DNA from: Arthrobacter saudimassiliensis
GTDB lineage: Bacteria; Actinomycetota; Actinomycetes; Actinomycetales; Micrococcaceae
Length of the DNA: 64,000 nucleotides
Assembly (NCBI GenBank): GCA_900016675.1
Contig: LN483070.1
Span: forward strand, 1,302,001-1,366,000
Direction of reading: 5' to 3'
The notes under the pieces were generated by a model that was not told where the DNA came from, did not search any database, and saw only the letters and a program-made list of their open reading frames with translations. Position numbers and translations under genes: made by a program. Positions 29,401-36,917 of the stretch are shown in pieces. The number at the start of each line of letters is the position of its first letter. The first letter of the stretch is position 1.

Positions 29401-32025
29401 CCGGTCCGTGGCGGCGTCGGCGCGGACCCCGGTCGGGTCGATGACGGCGGTCAGGTTCCCGACCGTGTCGTACTCACGGAGCCAGTCGTGCCCGGCCGGG
29501 TCGGTGATCCGGGTCAGCCGGGACAGGGAGTCGTGGGTGAAGCCCCAGCGGGCGCCGTCGGGCAGGACCGCCGCGGACACGTTGCCCAGGTCATCAAACA
29601 CCCGCTCCACGGCCCGGCCCAGCGGATCAATGGTGCGCACCAGTTCCCCGTTGCCCGCGTACTCGAGTGTGGTGCGGCCCCCGTCCGGGGCAATCACGGC
29701 GGTGAGCCGGCCCGCGGGATCGTGCTCGAAGGACCAGACCGCCCCGTCCGGGTCCTGGCGCCGGGACAGCTGCCCGGCCGGGGTATAGGTGTAGCGGGTG
29801 AGGGCGCCGGAGGGGGTGGTCGCTTCCACCGGCCGGCCGGCCTGGTCGCGGACGATGACCGCGGTGTCCCCGGCCGCGCTGGTGGTGGCGATCAGGTCAC
29901 CAAACTGGTCGTAGGTGAAGCCGATGGTGACCCCGGCCGGGTCGGTGACCTGCACCAGCAGGCCGGCCTCCCACACCAGTTCGGTCCGCCCGCCCAACGC
30001 GTCGGTGATGACGGACGGGTCGCGGGTGATCTCATCGGCGTAGTCGTAGGTGATGACCGACCCGGTGTCGGTGACCAGGGTGGTGAGCCGGTCCTGCTCG
30101 TCCCACCCGTAGGTGAAGTCCGCGCCCTCCGGGGTCACCGTGCGGGTTCGGCGGCCCCGCTCGTCGTAGGCGTGCACGGTGACCGACCCGTCGCGTTCGG
30201 TGAAGGAGACCAGGTTCCCGTACTTGTCGTAGGCCATGGACTGGCGTTCATCATGCGAGTCCCGGACCCCGACCAGCCGGCCCCGGGCGTCAGCGATCCA
30301 CGAGTTCGAGCGGGTGCCGTCCTCGTCCGAGACCACGGTCACCCGGCCGGGCAGGTACGCGAACCGGGTCCGCCGCCCATGCTGGGTCACCTGCAAAACG
30401 ACCCGGCCGGACGCGTCGTACGTGTTTTCCGCTTCCAGTACCCCGGCGGCGGAGTACACGGCGTCGACCAGGCCCGCCTCGTTGATCCGGTACCGGCGGG
30501 TCCCCGCCGCCGACGTGACCTCGGTCAGCCGGCCGGCGTCGTCATACCCGTACTCCACCCGACGACCGTCCGAAGCCCGCACCACGGCCACCCGGCCGCC
30601 CACATACTCCACGTCCAGGAACCGGCCCCGCACATGCCACAACCGCGACACCACACCCATGCCCTCGGCGGCCTGCTCGCGCTGCACCGAGACGGTGCGG
30701 CCGGGCCCGGAGCCGGTGCCCAGCCAGGCACCGGTGAGGGTGTAGGCCCACCAGGACCCCTTGTTGTCCCGGACCACCATGAGGTGGCCGGTCCCGGCAG
30801 GAACCGACGCCAGTTCCGCCAGGGAGGGCGTGTCGGCCGGTTCGCGGGAGAGCCAGTAGTTCTCCTCCACCGCCCGGCCCCAACCGTCACCCTCGCGGGG
30901 GAAGTCCACCGCCCGACCGTCGGCCATCACCCACCGGCAACCCTCGTCACTGAACACCAGGTGCTGATCCAGCACCGAGGACCAGCCCGGACCAAACACC
31001 CCCGGCGCCGCCGAAACTTCATCGGCGTCCTGGCCCGTCACGGCCAGCGAGTTATACATCCGGGAGAGCACCAGGTTCGACGCGACCCCGGCGAAACCCA
31101 GGTCGGTTTCCGGCTCAATGAAGTTGCCCGTCGCCGTGTTCACCGGATCATTCGCATACCCGGTCGTCGGCTTCGCGCCCCACGCCGTCGGCGGATCAAT
31201 CTGCAGCGACGCCCGGGTGGCACTCACTCCCGCCGCGGCCAGCGCCTCCGCCAACGCCGCATCGGACACCGTCGACACATTCCCCTCACCACCGGCAGCA
31301 GCAAACGCGTCCGCCACCGTCACCGCCCACACCGCATCCGCCTCATTGGCTTCCAGGTATTGCCGGAAGGCGCGAATGACGCCGCCTGCGTCGATGTGGC
31401 CCCAATTGCACTGGGCGGCAAAGGAGGCCAGGTGGCCTTCCAATGTTCCCGGCGTGGCAGCCAGAGCGTCATCGAGAGTGCGGGAACGGGCGGCAAAGGT
31501 GCGCAGATGGGCCGGTCGCGCCGAGGAAGTGCCGCCTCCGGCATCGCCTCCGCTGCCCGGGGCGGGGGTCTGCCGGACCCCGTTGGCGGGGGCTGCCTGG
31601 GGAAAGGAAGGCGCGGGTGCCGGGTCCATGTTCGGCCGCGGGTCCGCGCCCCAGATCCAGTCCCCGATCTCCTCCAGCCAGCTGCGGTCGTTGTTCCGGC
31701 GGACCCAGGCGTTGTTCTCCTCCCGGCGGGCGTCTTCTTCCCTCGCTGCCGTGACCATGACGTCGACGTAGCCGGCGACGGTCCTCAGGGCGTCAGCGAG
31801 GGCGCCGGCATCCTGGCGGGCGACAGCGGCGTTGGCCTGGAAAACTTCGGAAAAGCGGCCCAAAAAGTCCTGTCCAGCGTCCGTGGCGTAGGAAAGGCGA
31901 GGACCCAACTGCATTTCGAGCCGCGACGCTGCGGACTCGAAGGCCGACTTCATTTCGGCTGCCACGCTGTACACGAACCGTCCACGCGAATCGTCCGGCA
32001 ACAACGGCATCTCAACGAACGTCAC
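26407..32025 (-). CDS. RHS-repeat polymorphic toxin with WXG/LXG-like N-terminus and glycine-rich C-terminal tip
   Basis: 1872 residues, GTG start (an ATG five codons on is the alternative). Residues 1-120 are helical with LEEIGDWIWG at the end, an export region of the WXG/LXG kind; a Pro/Gly linker follows. At about 290 DPVNTATGNFIEPETDLGF opens a DUF6531-type domain, then about 30 YD repeats (RxxYxYDxxGR type) to about residue 1450. The RHS core ends in GRRAYDPSTPGFLSTDP and NPYAYAGNNPLNTSDPTGL at residue 1577, the usual self-cleavage point. The 295-residue tip starts with a pretoxin segment (EELKAYDGQSQ, WEYIVGGVAVVGGAALMFVP) and stays rich in Gly and Ala to its end. I see no nuclease, deaminase or ADP-ribosyltransferase motif. 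It follows a WXG100 gene and precedes two membrane proteins. Secretion by an ESX system encoded elsewhere is inferred. Confidence 0.9.
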   Translation of the reverse strand: MTFVEMPLLPDDSRGRFVYSVAAEMKSAFESAASRLEMQLGPRLSYATDAGQDFLGRFSEVFQANAAVARQDAGALADALRTVAGYVDVMVTAAREEDARREENNAWVRRNNDRSWLEEIGDWIWGADPRPNMDPAPAPSFPQAAPANGVRQTPAPGSGGDAGGGTSSARPAHLRTFAARSRTLDDALAATPGTLEGHLASFAAQCNWGHIDAGGVIRAFRQYLEANEADAVWAVTVADAFAAAGGEGNVSTVSDAALAEALAAAGVSATRASLQIDPPTAWGAKPTTGYANDPVNTATGNFIEPETDLGFAGVASNLVLSRMYNSLAVTGQDADEVSAAPGVFGPGWSSVLDQHLVFSDEGCRWVMADGRAVDFPREGDGWGRAVEENYWLSREPADTPSLAELASVPAGTGHLMVVRDNKGSWWAYTLTGAWLGTGSGPGRTVSVQREQAAEGMGVVSRLWHVRGRFLDVEYVGGRVAVVRASDGRRVEYGYDDAGRLTEVTSAAGTRRYRINEAGLVDAVYSAAGVLEAENTYDASGRVVLQVTQHGRRTRFAYLPGRVTVVSDEDGTRSNSWIADARGRLVGVRDSHDERQSMAYDKYGNLVSFTERDGSVTVHAYDERGRRTRTVTPEGADFTYGWDEQDRLTTLVTDTGSVITYDYADEITRDPSVITDALGGRTELVWEAGLLVQVTDPAGVTIGFTYDQFGDLIATTSAAGDTAVIVRDQAGRPVEATTPSGALTRYTYTPAGQLSRRQDPDGAVWSFEHDPAGRLTAVIAPDGGRTTLEYAGNGELVRTIDPLGRAVERVFDDLGNVSAAVLPDGARWGFTHDSLSRLTRITDPAGHDWLREYDTVGNLTAVIDPTGVRADAATDRKTGTATLRDAFASTTYTFDEYGRPTRVQSEDGTAELVTYDAAGNPVELLDGEGGLTVLARDIAGRITSITSPTGAVTRYEYDACGRPWKTVDPLGAVTELVYDADQRVIARILPTGETETFTYDGAGRLTGRRTPGQGTARYGYDKVGRLTFAQDTWYGTRRFKYNQAGELIETINGVGGRTRFEYDTRGRLVKITDPLGGVTTRTYTDTDQVSSVTDPLGRVTTATYDPAGRQLSQTDPDGNTTTWTYDTAGQEQSTSYNGRVLAEIRRDKLNRRIVIADSTGTDGLVIEHELGFNRRGQLTSRTRGAQGMTWAYDADGNRTAYTDPTGTTTTYTRDPAGRVVTVTNPRLGEAAFTYDASGRLTTATAGDLIQAWAYRHGHLTEHTRTTTGTGTDITLIGRDDDGRITALTRAGTTTRYAYDGAGQLVAAATTGQDGSLPSTVSDTVSEWQYDAGGRLIRELSPARTRTYDYDSSGQLAAVLTSDGSGAEYVYDGLGRRTRLIRADGSSTDYAWGPTGYLEEVVERSPSGHVASRHLLWVDALGELAGVDGCDLWWDTANPIPTLAGIADQQVLNLPGGITGVGSTWLSPTWRAARPTDPADPWAVVGASPVPQPGAAAQVGGSTLGALAAPALPPELSLTAGGGLGVAGLEWLGRRAYDPSTPGFLSTDPLPPVLGAGWDGNPYAYAGNNPLNTSDPTGLRPMTDEELKAYDGQSQGALAAAGGWMKDNWEYIVGGVAVVGGAALMFVPGGQVAGLGLMSFGADVVIQKATSGSVNWAQSAAFGITGALGGAAFGAARAAMATSASVSRLGGYVAVNAGVNGTVGAVSGGAIHVAKNGGIDSWRGLAGAMIGGGISGAVGGLAGPAGGTLAKAGGHSAYTLASGAARQTAPAFWSQTALSSGGAVAGTLTDKMISGEEISAGDLAWSATTGGFLSHLGGGPTASSTLSQAARTNPSTWTGAFAGGPNGVALWRSAGLGAGVGGGLDLGRLIVTGN

Positions 32026-32148
32026 TGTCAGGGCCCCCAGATAAAAACACAGCTTGAATGGAAAGACGGGTCGGGTCGACGGTGTGGAGCGAGCACGTTG
32101 CTTATTGCTCCGTCGTCAACCGTCCGAAAAAGGTATCAAGTACCGGGA

Positions 32149-32209
32149 GCGCCAAGGGGCCGGGCATCCGGCATGCCGCAGGAGCGGCGGGAATGCCCGG
32201 CCCTGGCGC
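32149..32209 (-). terminator. Strong hairpin between the WXG100 gene and the RHS gene
   Basis: GCGCCA and GGCCGGGCAT (within 32149-32167) pair with ATGCCCGGCC and TGGCGC (within 32193-32209), with two unpaired bases on one side. On the minus strand a TTTTT tract follows about 18 bases after the stem. It ends about 120 bases before the RHS start, so it would limit read-through from the WXG100 gene into the toxin. Confidence 0.5.
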
Positions 32210-32223
32210 GTGGGCACGTACGC

Positions 32224-32505
32224 TTAGGCGCCGCCGCCGGCGGAGAAGATGTTCTGCGAGATCTGCTGCAGCTGAGAACGCAGCTGCTCGAGCTCCTCGC
32301 GGGCCTTGTCGAGGGCGGCTTTGGTCTCGGGCCAGGTCGAGCCGCGGAACTGTGCCGCCAGCGGGCCGTCCCACACGTTCGGATCAGAAAGGATCTTGCC
32401 CTGCGCGTCCAGCGCCGAGATCTGATCCGTGAAACCGCCGTTGATGATCGACTGCACCTGGTTGATCGCAGTCTTCGCCTGCTCCGTGGACAACACCCGA
32501 GACAT
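32224..32505 (-). CDS. WXG100 family (ESAT-6-like) protein, copy 1
   Basis: 93 residues from the ATG at 32505, which has GAGGGGGA upstream. A helical hairpin with the WxG turn in DPNVWDGPLAAQFRGSTW and a second helix AREELEQLRSQLQQISQNIF. Such proteins are exported as dimers by type VII (ESX) systems and often pair with large toxins bearing a related N-terminus. It differs from copy 2 (34283-34564) at only two residues (P/T and S/G). It is directly upstream of the RHS gene and in the same direction, so it is the likely export partner. Confidence 0.9.
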   Translation of the reverse strand: MSRVLSTEQAKTAINQVQSIINGGFTDQISALDAQGKILSDPNVWDGPLAAQFRGSTWPETKAALDKAREELEQLRSQLQQISQNIFSAGGGA

Positions 32506-32564
32506 GGAAATCCCCCTCAAAAAAATGTGTACCGGCTCTGCAGGCCGGCACCGGACGAAGGAAC

Positions 32565-32592
32565 CTTATCAATTGGAGCTGGCGGGTTCCAA
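32565..32592 (-). promoter_or_regulatory. Candidate promoter of WXG100 copy 1
   Basis: On the minus strand TTGGAA (32592-32587) and GATAAG (32570-32565) are 16 bases apart, about 60 bases upstream of the ATG. A comparable TTGGCT/GCTAAG pair precedes copy 2 at a similar distance, so the promoter region seems to have been duplicated with the gene. Neither hexamer pair is a strong consensus. Confidence 0.35.
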
Positions 32593-32703
32593 GAAGATGA
32601 ACAGGGGCCGGCACTCTGAAGGCATGCCGCCGCCGGAGGATACCGAGCGTCGAGGCGCCGCGCCTGGACCACGGCCTGGGGTCGGACCCGCCACCGGCTG
32701 CGG

Positions 32704-32988
32704 TCATTCCTCCAATTGGCAAGGCATGGCTACCGCTTCGCGCGGTGAAACCTGCGGAGATAGCCAGGGGATGGGCAGGCGAAGGTAACCTGACCGGAAC
32801 TGTACCGTCTTGGTGGAGAAACACCGTCGTGCGGGTCCCATAAGGCCCGTTCGAAGCCCCCCTATCTTGAGCGCCGGGTACTTCTCAAAGCGGCTCTTGA
32901 CCACAGAAACATTGCGGCCACTGAAGGTGAGTTCCCCGCCCCCTTCGATCTCGATGAACAGTCCCCTTTGATTCGATGTGCATTGGAG
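32704..32988 (-). pseudogene. Decayed gene fragment, possibly DUF4429-like
   Basis: An open stretch on the minus strand reads IEIEGGGELTFSGRNVSVVK followed by SRFEKYPALKIGG, then loses protein-like character. The only nearby ATG (32982, MHIESKG) is in another frame, so a frameshift lies at a GGGG run near 32970. The pattern G-x-L-x-F-x-G-x-x-V-x-V resembles the start of DUF4429/PH-like short proteins; this is tentative. Too short and broken to be a working gene as written. Confidence 0.35.
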
Positions 32989-33296
32989 TCAGTTCGGAGT
33001 TGCATGGCCGGACGTAGCTGACTTGGCGGCTGCTGACTCATAAGCCGCGATAGCTGGGACTGCCTCACCTTCTGTCGCCAGCATCCCGCCATCGGCCAGC
33101 AGGTCTATCACTGCATACCCGGTGTCTGTCTTGGTGAGCGCCAGGAAGGGTGGGCGCCCGCGCTGCCGAAGGCCGGCCGGCTATGGAGTCGGGCGGACGG
33201 ACGGTCATTGCTTGAAGAGGCGTTCCTTTCGGAATCCCGAAACCGGAAGCCGTCGTCGAACTCTTCAGGCAGTGCACGCCTGCCGGTTCGACTCAT
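32989..33296 (-). pseudogene. Frameshifted small gene
   Basis: ATG at 33296 abuts the TAA of the upstream membrane-protein gene and reads MSRTGRRALPEEFDDGFRF. Near 33145 (CCCACCC) the protein-like frame changes: FLALTKTDTGYAVIDLLADG followed by GMLATEGEAVPAIAAYES to a TGA at 32989. Joined by one frameshift this would be a protein of about 102 residues. Function unknown. Either a true decayed gene or a sequencing error in the source. Confidence 0.4.
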
Positions 33297-33662
33297 TTAT
33301 CCCTGGTTGGTTGGCTGAGGGAGCTCTATGACGCTTCCATCGGGTGCGCGCAGGATGAAGGGGGAACCGACCGTGGCATGAACTATGGGGCGGATCGTCA
33401 GAAGGAGGGTCATCAGGGCTCCTCCGAATACCAGCATCGATACGATCTGGTTTAGCAAGAGGGTCAAGCCAATGCACACACAGGCCAACAGTCCGGCAGC
33501 CAAGAGTGCCAGCCGGGCCAGTTTCCTGCGGTCCACGCCCACACTGACACCAGGCAGCTGCAGCTTTTGTGCCTGCCGGTCTTTAAGCAGAAAAAGTACC
33601 AACAGCGTCAGACAAAAAAGCACCACGGCGATGGCGGCCACAGCTGAAAGCACCACGTTCAT
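33297..33662 (-). CDS. Small membrane protein in the RHS/WXG100 island
   Basis: 121 residues, ATG at 33662 with GGAG six bases upstream. Three membrane segments: residues about 5-26 (AVAAIAVVLFCLTLLVLFLL), 47-68 and 72-92 (QIVSMLVFGGALMTLLLTI); a short tail reads FILRAPDGSVIELP. No family recognised. It lies between the two WXG100 copies and could be an orphan immunity protein left from an earlier toxin module. Less GC-rich than the housekeeping genes. Confidence 0.6.
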   Translation of the reverse strand: MNVVLSAVAAIAVVLFCLTLLVLFLLKDRQAQKLQLPGVSVGVDRRKLARLALLAAGLLACVCIGLTLLLNQIVSMLVFGGALMTLLLTIRPIVHATVGSPFILRAPDGSVIELPQPTNQG

Positions 33663-33760
33663 TTTCCACTCCGTTCTTAAGCGAATAGTCGTGCAGAAGG
33701 AACGCGAGCAAACATACCCTGCTGCCTTGGTTCAGTTGGGATTGACGATTCGAGTTTGTT

Positions 33761-34165
33761 TTATCCGGAGAGGACTCCGGCTTCAACCAGTGCGGAATGA
33801 GCGAGCAGGCACTGGGCATAGAGGATGCTAAGCAGGACAGGTGCACCTAGAGCATAAGTCAGCAATATTTCCACCTTCGGCACGGGCCGCGGATCATGCT
33901 TTCGACTCGGACGCCACGCAAACAAGGCGGCGATAGGTGGCAGGGCCACAGCCATCAAAACGGGAAAACCGTCCCCGCCAAAACGCCCGTTGTATGGTAT
34001 TGCTGTTCCTAGCGGTACGCTGAAAAGGACAACTGCTGCAATTGCTAGACACGCTATAAGGATGACAAGGGATAATACCTGAAAGAATTTATTCGCCCTG
34101 ACTCCAGGTCGGACCTCGCGCTCCGCGTATATGTGTTTCGGACTTGCCGAGTCTTCAACCCTCAA
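33761..34165 (-). CDS. Small membrane protein in the RHS/WXG100 island
   Basis: 134 residues from a TTG at 34165 (GGGGAC just upstream); no ATG start fits the frame near the 5' end. Three or four membrane segments: VLSLVILIACLAIAAVVLF, FPVLMAVALPPIAALFAW, and VEILLTYALGAPVLLSILYA. A short charged head contains IYAEREVRPG. No family recognised. Follows WXG100 copy 2 in the same direction, where a cargo or immunity gene would be expected. AT content is higher than in the surrounding genes. Confidence 0.55.
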   Translation of the reverse strand: MRVEDSASPKHIYAEREVRPGVRANKFFQVLSLVILIACLAIAAVVLFSVPLGTAIPYNGRFGGDGFPVLMAVALPPIAALFAWRPSRKHDPRPVPKVEILLTYALGAPVLLSILYAQCLLAHSALVEAGVLSG

Positions 34166-34282
34166 TTAGTCCCCATTTCACTCAATCCCCTTTTGTGTCG
34201 AAGTGCGAGATGCAGGCGGCCAGCGACCGCAGATGCCGAGACGGCGCGGCAGCCCGGCCCCGGCACCGGGAAATGCGCAGGC

Positions 34283-34564
34283 CTAGGCGCCGCCGCCCGC
34301 GGAGAAGATGTTCTGGGAGATCTGCTGCAGCTGGCCGCGGAGCTGCTCCAGCTCCTCGCGGGCCTTGTCCAGCGCCGCCTTGGTCTCGGTCCAGGTCGAG
34401 CCGCGGAACTGAGCCGCCAGCGGGCCGTCCCACACGTTCGGATCCGAAAGGATCTTCCCCTGCGCATCCAGCGCCGAGATCTGATCCGTGAAACCGCCGT
34501 TGATGATCGACTGCACCTGGTTAATTGCAGTCTTCGCCTGCTCAGTAGACAACACGCGCGACAT
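34283..34564 (-). CDS. WXG100 family (ESAT-6-like) protein, copy 2
   Basis: 93 residues, ATG at 34564 with GGGGGA upstream. Same WxG hairpin as copy 1 (NVWDGPLAAQF) and only two residue differences over the whole length; the DNA is close to 90 percent identical. The two genes are direct repeats 1.8 kb apart. No toxin gene follows this copy; instead two small membrane proteins and two decayed genes lie downstream. Confidence 0.9.
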   Translation of the reverse strand: MSRVLSTEQAKTAINQVQSIINGGFTDQISALDAQGKILSDPNVWDGPLAAQFRGSTWTETKAALDKAREELEQLRGQLQQISQNIFSAGGGA

Positions 34565-34636
34565 AAGAATCCCCCAATTCGTTGGCAGTCATGCTCCGCC
34601 GGACGCAGGCAATGCCGGCGGCCGAACGACAGGGAG

Positions 34637-34663
34637 CTTAGCAATATGGCCGGTTTAAGCCAA
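34637..34663 (-). promoter_or_regulatory. Candidate promoter of WXG100 copy 2
   Basis: Minus strand TTGGCT (34663-34658) and GCTAAG (34642-34637), 15 bases apart, about 75 bases upstream of the ATG; counterpart of the pair before copy 1. Confidence 0.3.
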
Positions 34664-34675
34664 GGAATGAAAAAT

Positions 34676-34754
34676 GCGCCGGACGGCCCGCCCGGCTGCC
34701 GCCACGTTTCCTGGAATGGGAAATGCGGCAGCAGCCGTCCGGTCCGTCCGGCGC
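34676..34754 (-). terminator. Nested hairpin terminator of the fatty-acid oxidation operon
   Basis: Outer arms GCGCCGGACGG (34676-34686) and CCGTCCGGCGC (34744-34754) enclose GCTGCCGC/GCGGCAGC (34695-34702 with 34725-34732) and TTTCC/GGAAA at the tip. On the minus strand an ATTTTTC tract follows, as in intrinsic terminators. Confidence 0.75.
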
Positions 34755-34773
34755 GCGTTAATGCGAGGCGAAC

Positions 34774-36912
34774 CTACACGGAAGCCGGTTCCCGCTCGGC
34801 GTGGAAGCGGCGCCCGAGGACCCGCTCCGAGGCGCCCACCCGGTCCAGATACGGGGTGATGCCGCCCAGGTGCATCGGCCAGCCGGCCCCCAGGATGACG
34901 CACAGGTCCACGTCTTCGGGCCCGGCCACCACGCCTTCCTCGAGCATCAGCCCGATTTCCTCGGCGAGGGCGTCCTGCGCACGGCGCAGCACCTCCTCGG
35001 AGGTGGAGGGGGAGTCGCCGAATTCAAGCAGGTCCAGCGTCTCCTGCGGAATGTACTGCGAGCCGTCCCCGCCCTGCTGCCACAGCGATTTGATGCCGTT
35101 GTCGATGAGCTTCTGTTGGTTGGCGGAGACGTGGAACCGGTCGCCGAACGCGGCGTGCAGGGATTCCTGCACGTGCTGGCCCACCGGCAGGCCCACCAGG
35201 GCCAGCAGGTTGAACGGCGTCATGGGCAGGCCCATCGGGCGCAGCGCGTTGTCCGCGACGGCGGCGTCGGTGCCCTCGTCGAAGACCTTGGTGATCTCGC
35301 CGAACATGCGGCCCAGGATGCGGTTGACCACGAAGGCGGCCGCGTCCTTGACCAGCACGGCGGTCTTCTTCAGCTGCTTGGCCAGGGCAAAGGCGGTGGC
35401 CAGGACAGCGTCGTCGGTCTTCGGCGCACGCACGATCTCCAGCAGCGGCATCACGGCCACCGGGTTGAAGAAGTGGAAGCCGATCACCCGCTCCGGGTGC
35501 TGCAGATCCGCGGCCATCTCAGTCACGGACAGCGAGGACGTGTTGGTCGCCAGGATGCACTCGGGGGAGACCACGGCCTCCACCTCGGCGAACACCTGCT
35601 TCTTGACGCTCATCTCCTCGAACACGGCCTCGATGACGAAGTCCGCATCCGCGAACACGTCCTTGGACACCGAGCCGGTGACGAGCGCCTTGGTGCGGTT
35701 CGCGGCGTCGGCGGACATCCGGCCCTTCGCGGCCAGCTTGTCCACCTCGGCGTGCACGTAGCCCACGCCCTTGTCCACCCGCGCCTGATCGATGTCGGTC
35801 ATGACGACCGGCACCTTCAGCTGCTTCGCGAACAGCAGCGCCAGCTGGCTGGCCATCAGGCCCGCGCCGACGACGCCGACCTTGGTCACCGGGCGGGCGA
35901 GCTTGGGATCCGGGGCGCCGGCGGGCTTCTTGCCGCGCTTCTGCACCAGGTCCAGGAAGGCGTAGACCGTGTCGGAGAACTGCGGAGTCTGCATCAGCTC
36001 GGCCAGCGCGTCGCATTCGGCCTCGCGGGACTGCTCCTCGGTCCAGTTCTTTCCGGCCTCCATCAGGTCCAGGACCTTGGCGGGGGCGGGCGCGGCATTG
36101 GAGGTGCGCTTCTCCACGAAGGCGCGTCCGGCGGCGACGGCGGCGTCCCACTCGTCGGAGACGGCGGCCGGATCGGCGACGGCGTTGAGCCGGTTCACGG
36201 TCTCCTGGCCGGTGATCACGCGGGCCGCCCAGGCCAGGGACTGCTCCACGAAGTCCGCCGGCTCAAACAGTGCGTCGGCGATGCCGAGCTTGTAGGCGGC
36301 CGGGCCGCTGAGCGTGCGGTTGTTGCTCAGGGGGTTCTCGATCATCACCTTCACCGCGTTGGCCGGTCCGATCAGGCGCGGCAGCAGGTAGACCCCGCCC
36401 CAGCCGGGAACGAGACCGATGAACGCCTCTGGCAGCGACAGGGCGCCGGCTCCGGTGGAGACGGTGCGGTAGTCGGACTGCAGCGCGATCTCCAGGCCGC
36501 CGCCCAGGGCGACGCCGTTGATGAAGGCGAAGCTGGGCACGCCCAGGGTGCCGAGCTTCTCATAGACCTCGTGGCCCAGGGCCGCCATGGCCCGGCCGTC
36601 GGCCTCCCCGACCAGGGACTTGGTGGAGGACAGATCGGCCCCGGCGACCAGGTAATGCGGCTTGCCGGTCACGCCCACGCCCACGATCTCGCCGGCGTCG
36701 GCGCGGCCGCGCAGGGTGTCCAGCACGTTGCCCAGCTCGATGAGAGTGTTCGGGCCGAGGGTGGTCGGGCGCCGGTGATCGGCGTCGTTGTCCAGGGTGA
36801 TCAGCGCGAAAGTGCCGGCGCCGCCGGGCAGTTCCACGTCCTGGACGTAGGAATGGGTGACGACCTCGTTGGGGAACATTTCCGCCAGGCGGGTGAATTC
36901 GGAAGAAGTCAT
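34774..36912 (-). CDS. Fatty-acid oxidation complex alpha subunit (enoyl-CoA hydratase / 3-hydroxyacyl-CoA dehydrogenase)
   Basis: 712 residues. N-terminal crotonase domain (YLVAGADLSSTKSL, FINGVALGGGLEIALQSDYR, LPEAFIGLVPGWGG), then a 3-hydroxyacyl-CoA dehydrogenase part with the NAD motif VGVVGAGLMASQLA, ATNTSSLSVTEMA, HFFNPVAVMPLLEIV and its C-terminal domain. Catalyses hydration and dehydrogenation in beta-oxidation; forms a complex with the thiolase encoded just upstream (five bases between). The ATG at 36912 was taken because earlier sequence in the frame belongs to the thiolase gene. Confidence 0.93.
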   Translation of the reverse strand: MTSSEFTRLAEMFPNEVVTHSYVQDVELPGGAGTFALITLDNDADHRRPTTLGPNTLIELGNVLDTLRGRADAGEIVGVGVTGKPHYLVAGADLSSTKSLVGEADGRAMAALGHEVYEKLGTLGVPSFAFINGVALGGGLEIALQSDYRTVSTGAGALSLPEAFIGLVPGWGGVYLLPRLIGPANAVKVMIENPLSNNRTLSGPAAYKLGIADALFEPADFVEQSLAWAARVITGQETVNRLNAVADPAAVSDEWDAAVAAGRAFVEKRTSNAAPAPAKVLDLMEAGKNWTEEQSREAECDALAELMQTPQFSDTVYAFLDLVQKRGKKPAGAPDPKLARPVTKVGVVGAGLMASQLALLFAKQLKVPVVMTDIDQARVDKGVGYVHAEVDKLAAKGRMSADAANRTKALVTGSVSKDVFADADFVIEAVFEEMSVKKQVFAEVEAVVSPECILATNTSSLSVTEMAADLQHPERVIGFHFFNPVAVMPLLEIVRAPKTDDAVLATAFALAKQLKKTAVLVKDAAAFVVNRILGRMFGEITKVFDEGTDAAVADNALRPMGLPMTPFNLLALVGLPVGQHVQESLHAAFGDRFHVSANQQKLIDNGIKSLWQQGGDGSQYIPQETLDLLEFGDSPSTSEEVLRRAQDALAEEIGLMLEEGVVAGPEDVDLCVILGAGWPMHLGGITPYLDRVGASERVLGRRFHAEREPASV

Positions 36913-36917
36913 GGGTC

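Noticed and set aside
26407-32025. Repeats that might be taken for a CRISPR or tandem DNA array
   Set aside because: The repetition is at protein level (YD repeats of irregular length within one reading frame); there are no identical DNA repeats with spacers.
28120-32619. A 1499-codon open frame on the plus strand opposite the RHS gene
   Set aside because: It is a by-product of the repetitive GC-rich RHS coding strand: very Gly/Val/Arg-rich, no domain, no ribosome site, and fully antisense to a clear gene.
32384-32824. A 146-codon minus-strand frame overlapping WXG100 copy 1
   Set aside because: Its second half is the WXG100 gene in the wrong frame and the first half is not protein-like.
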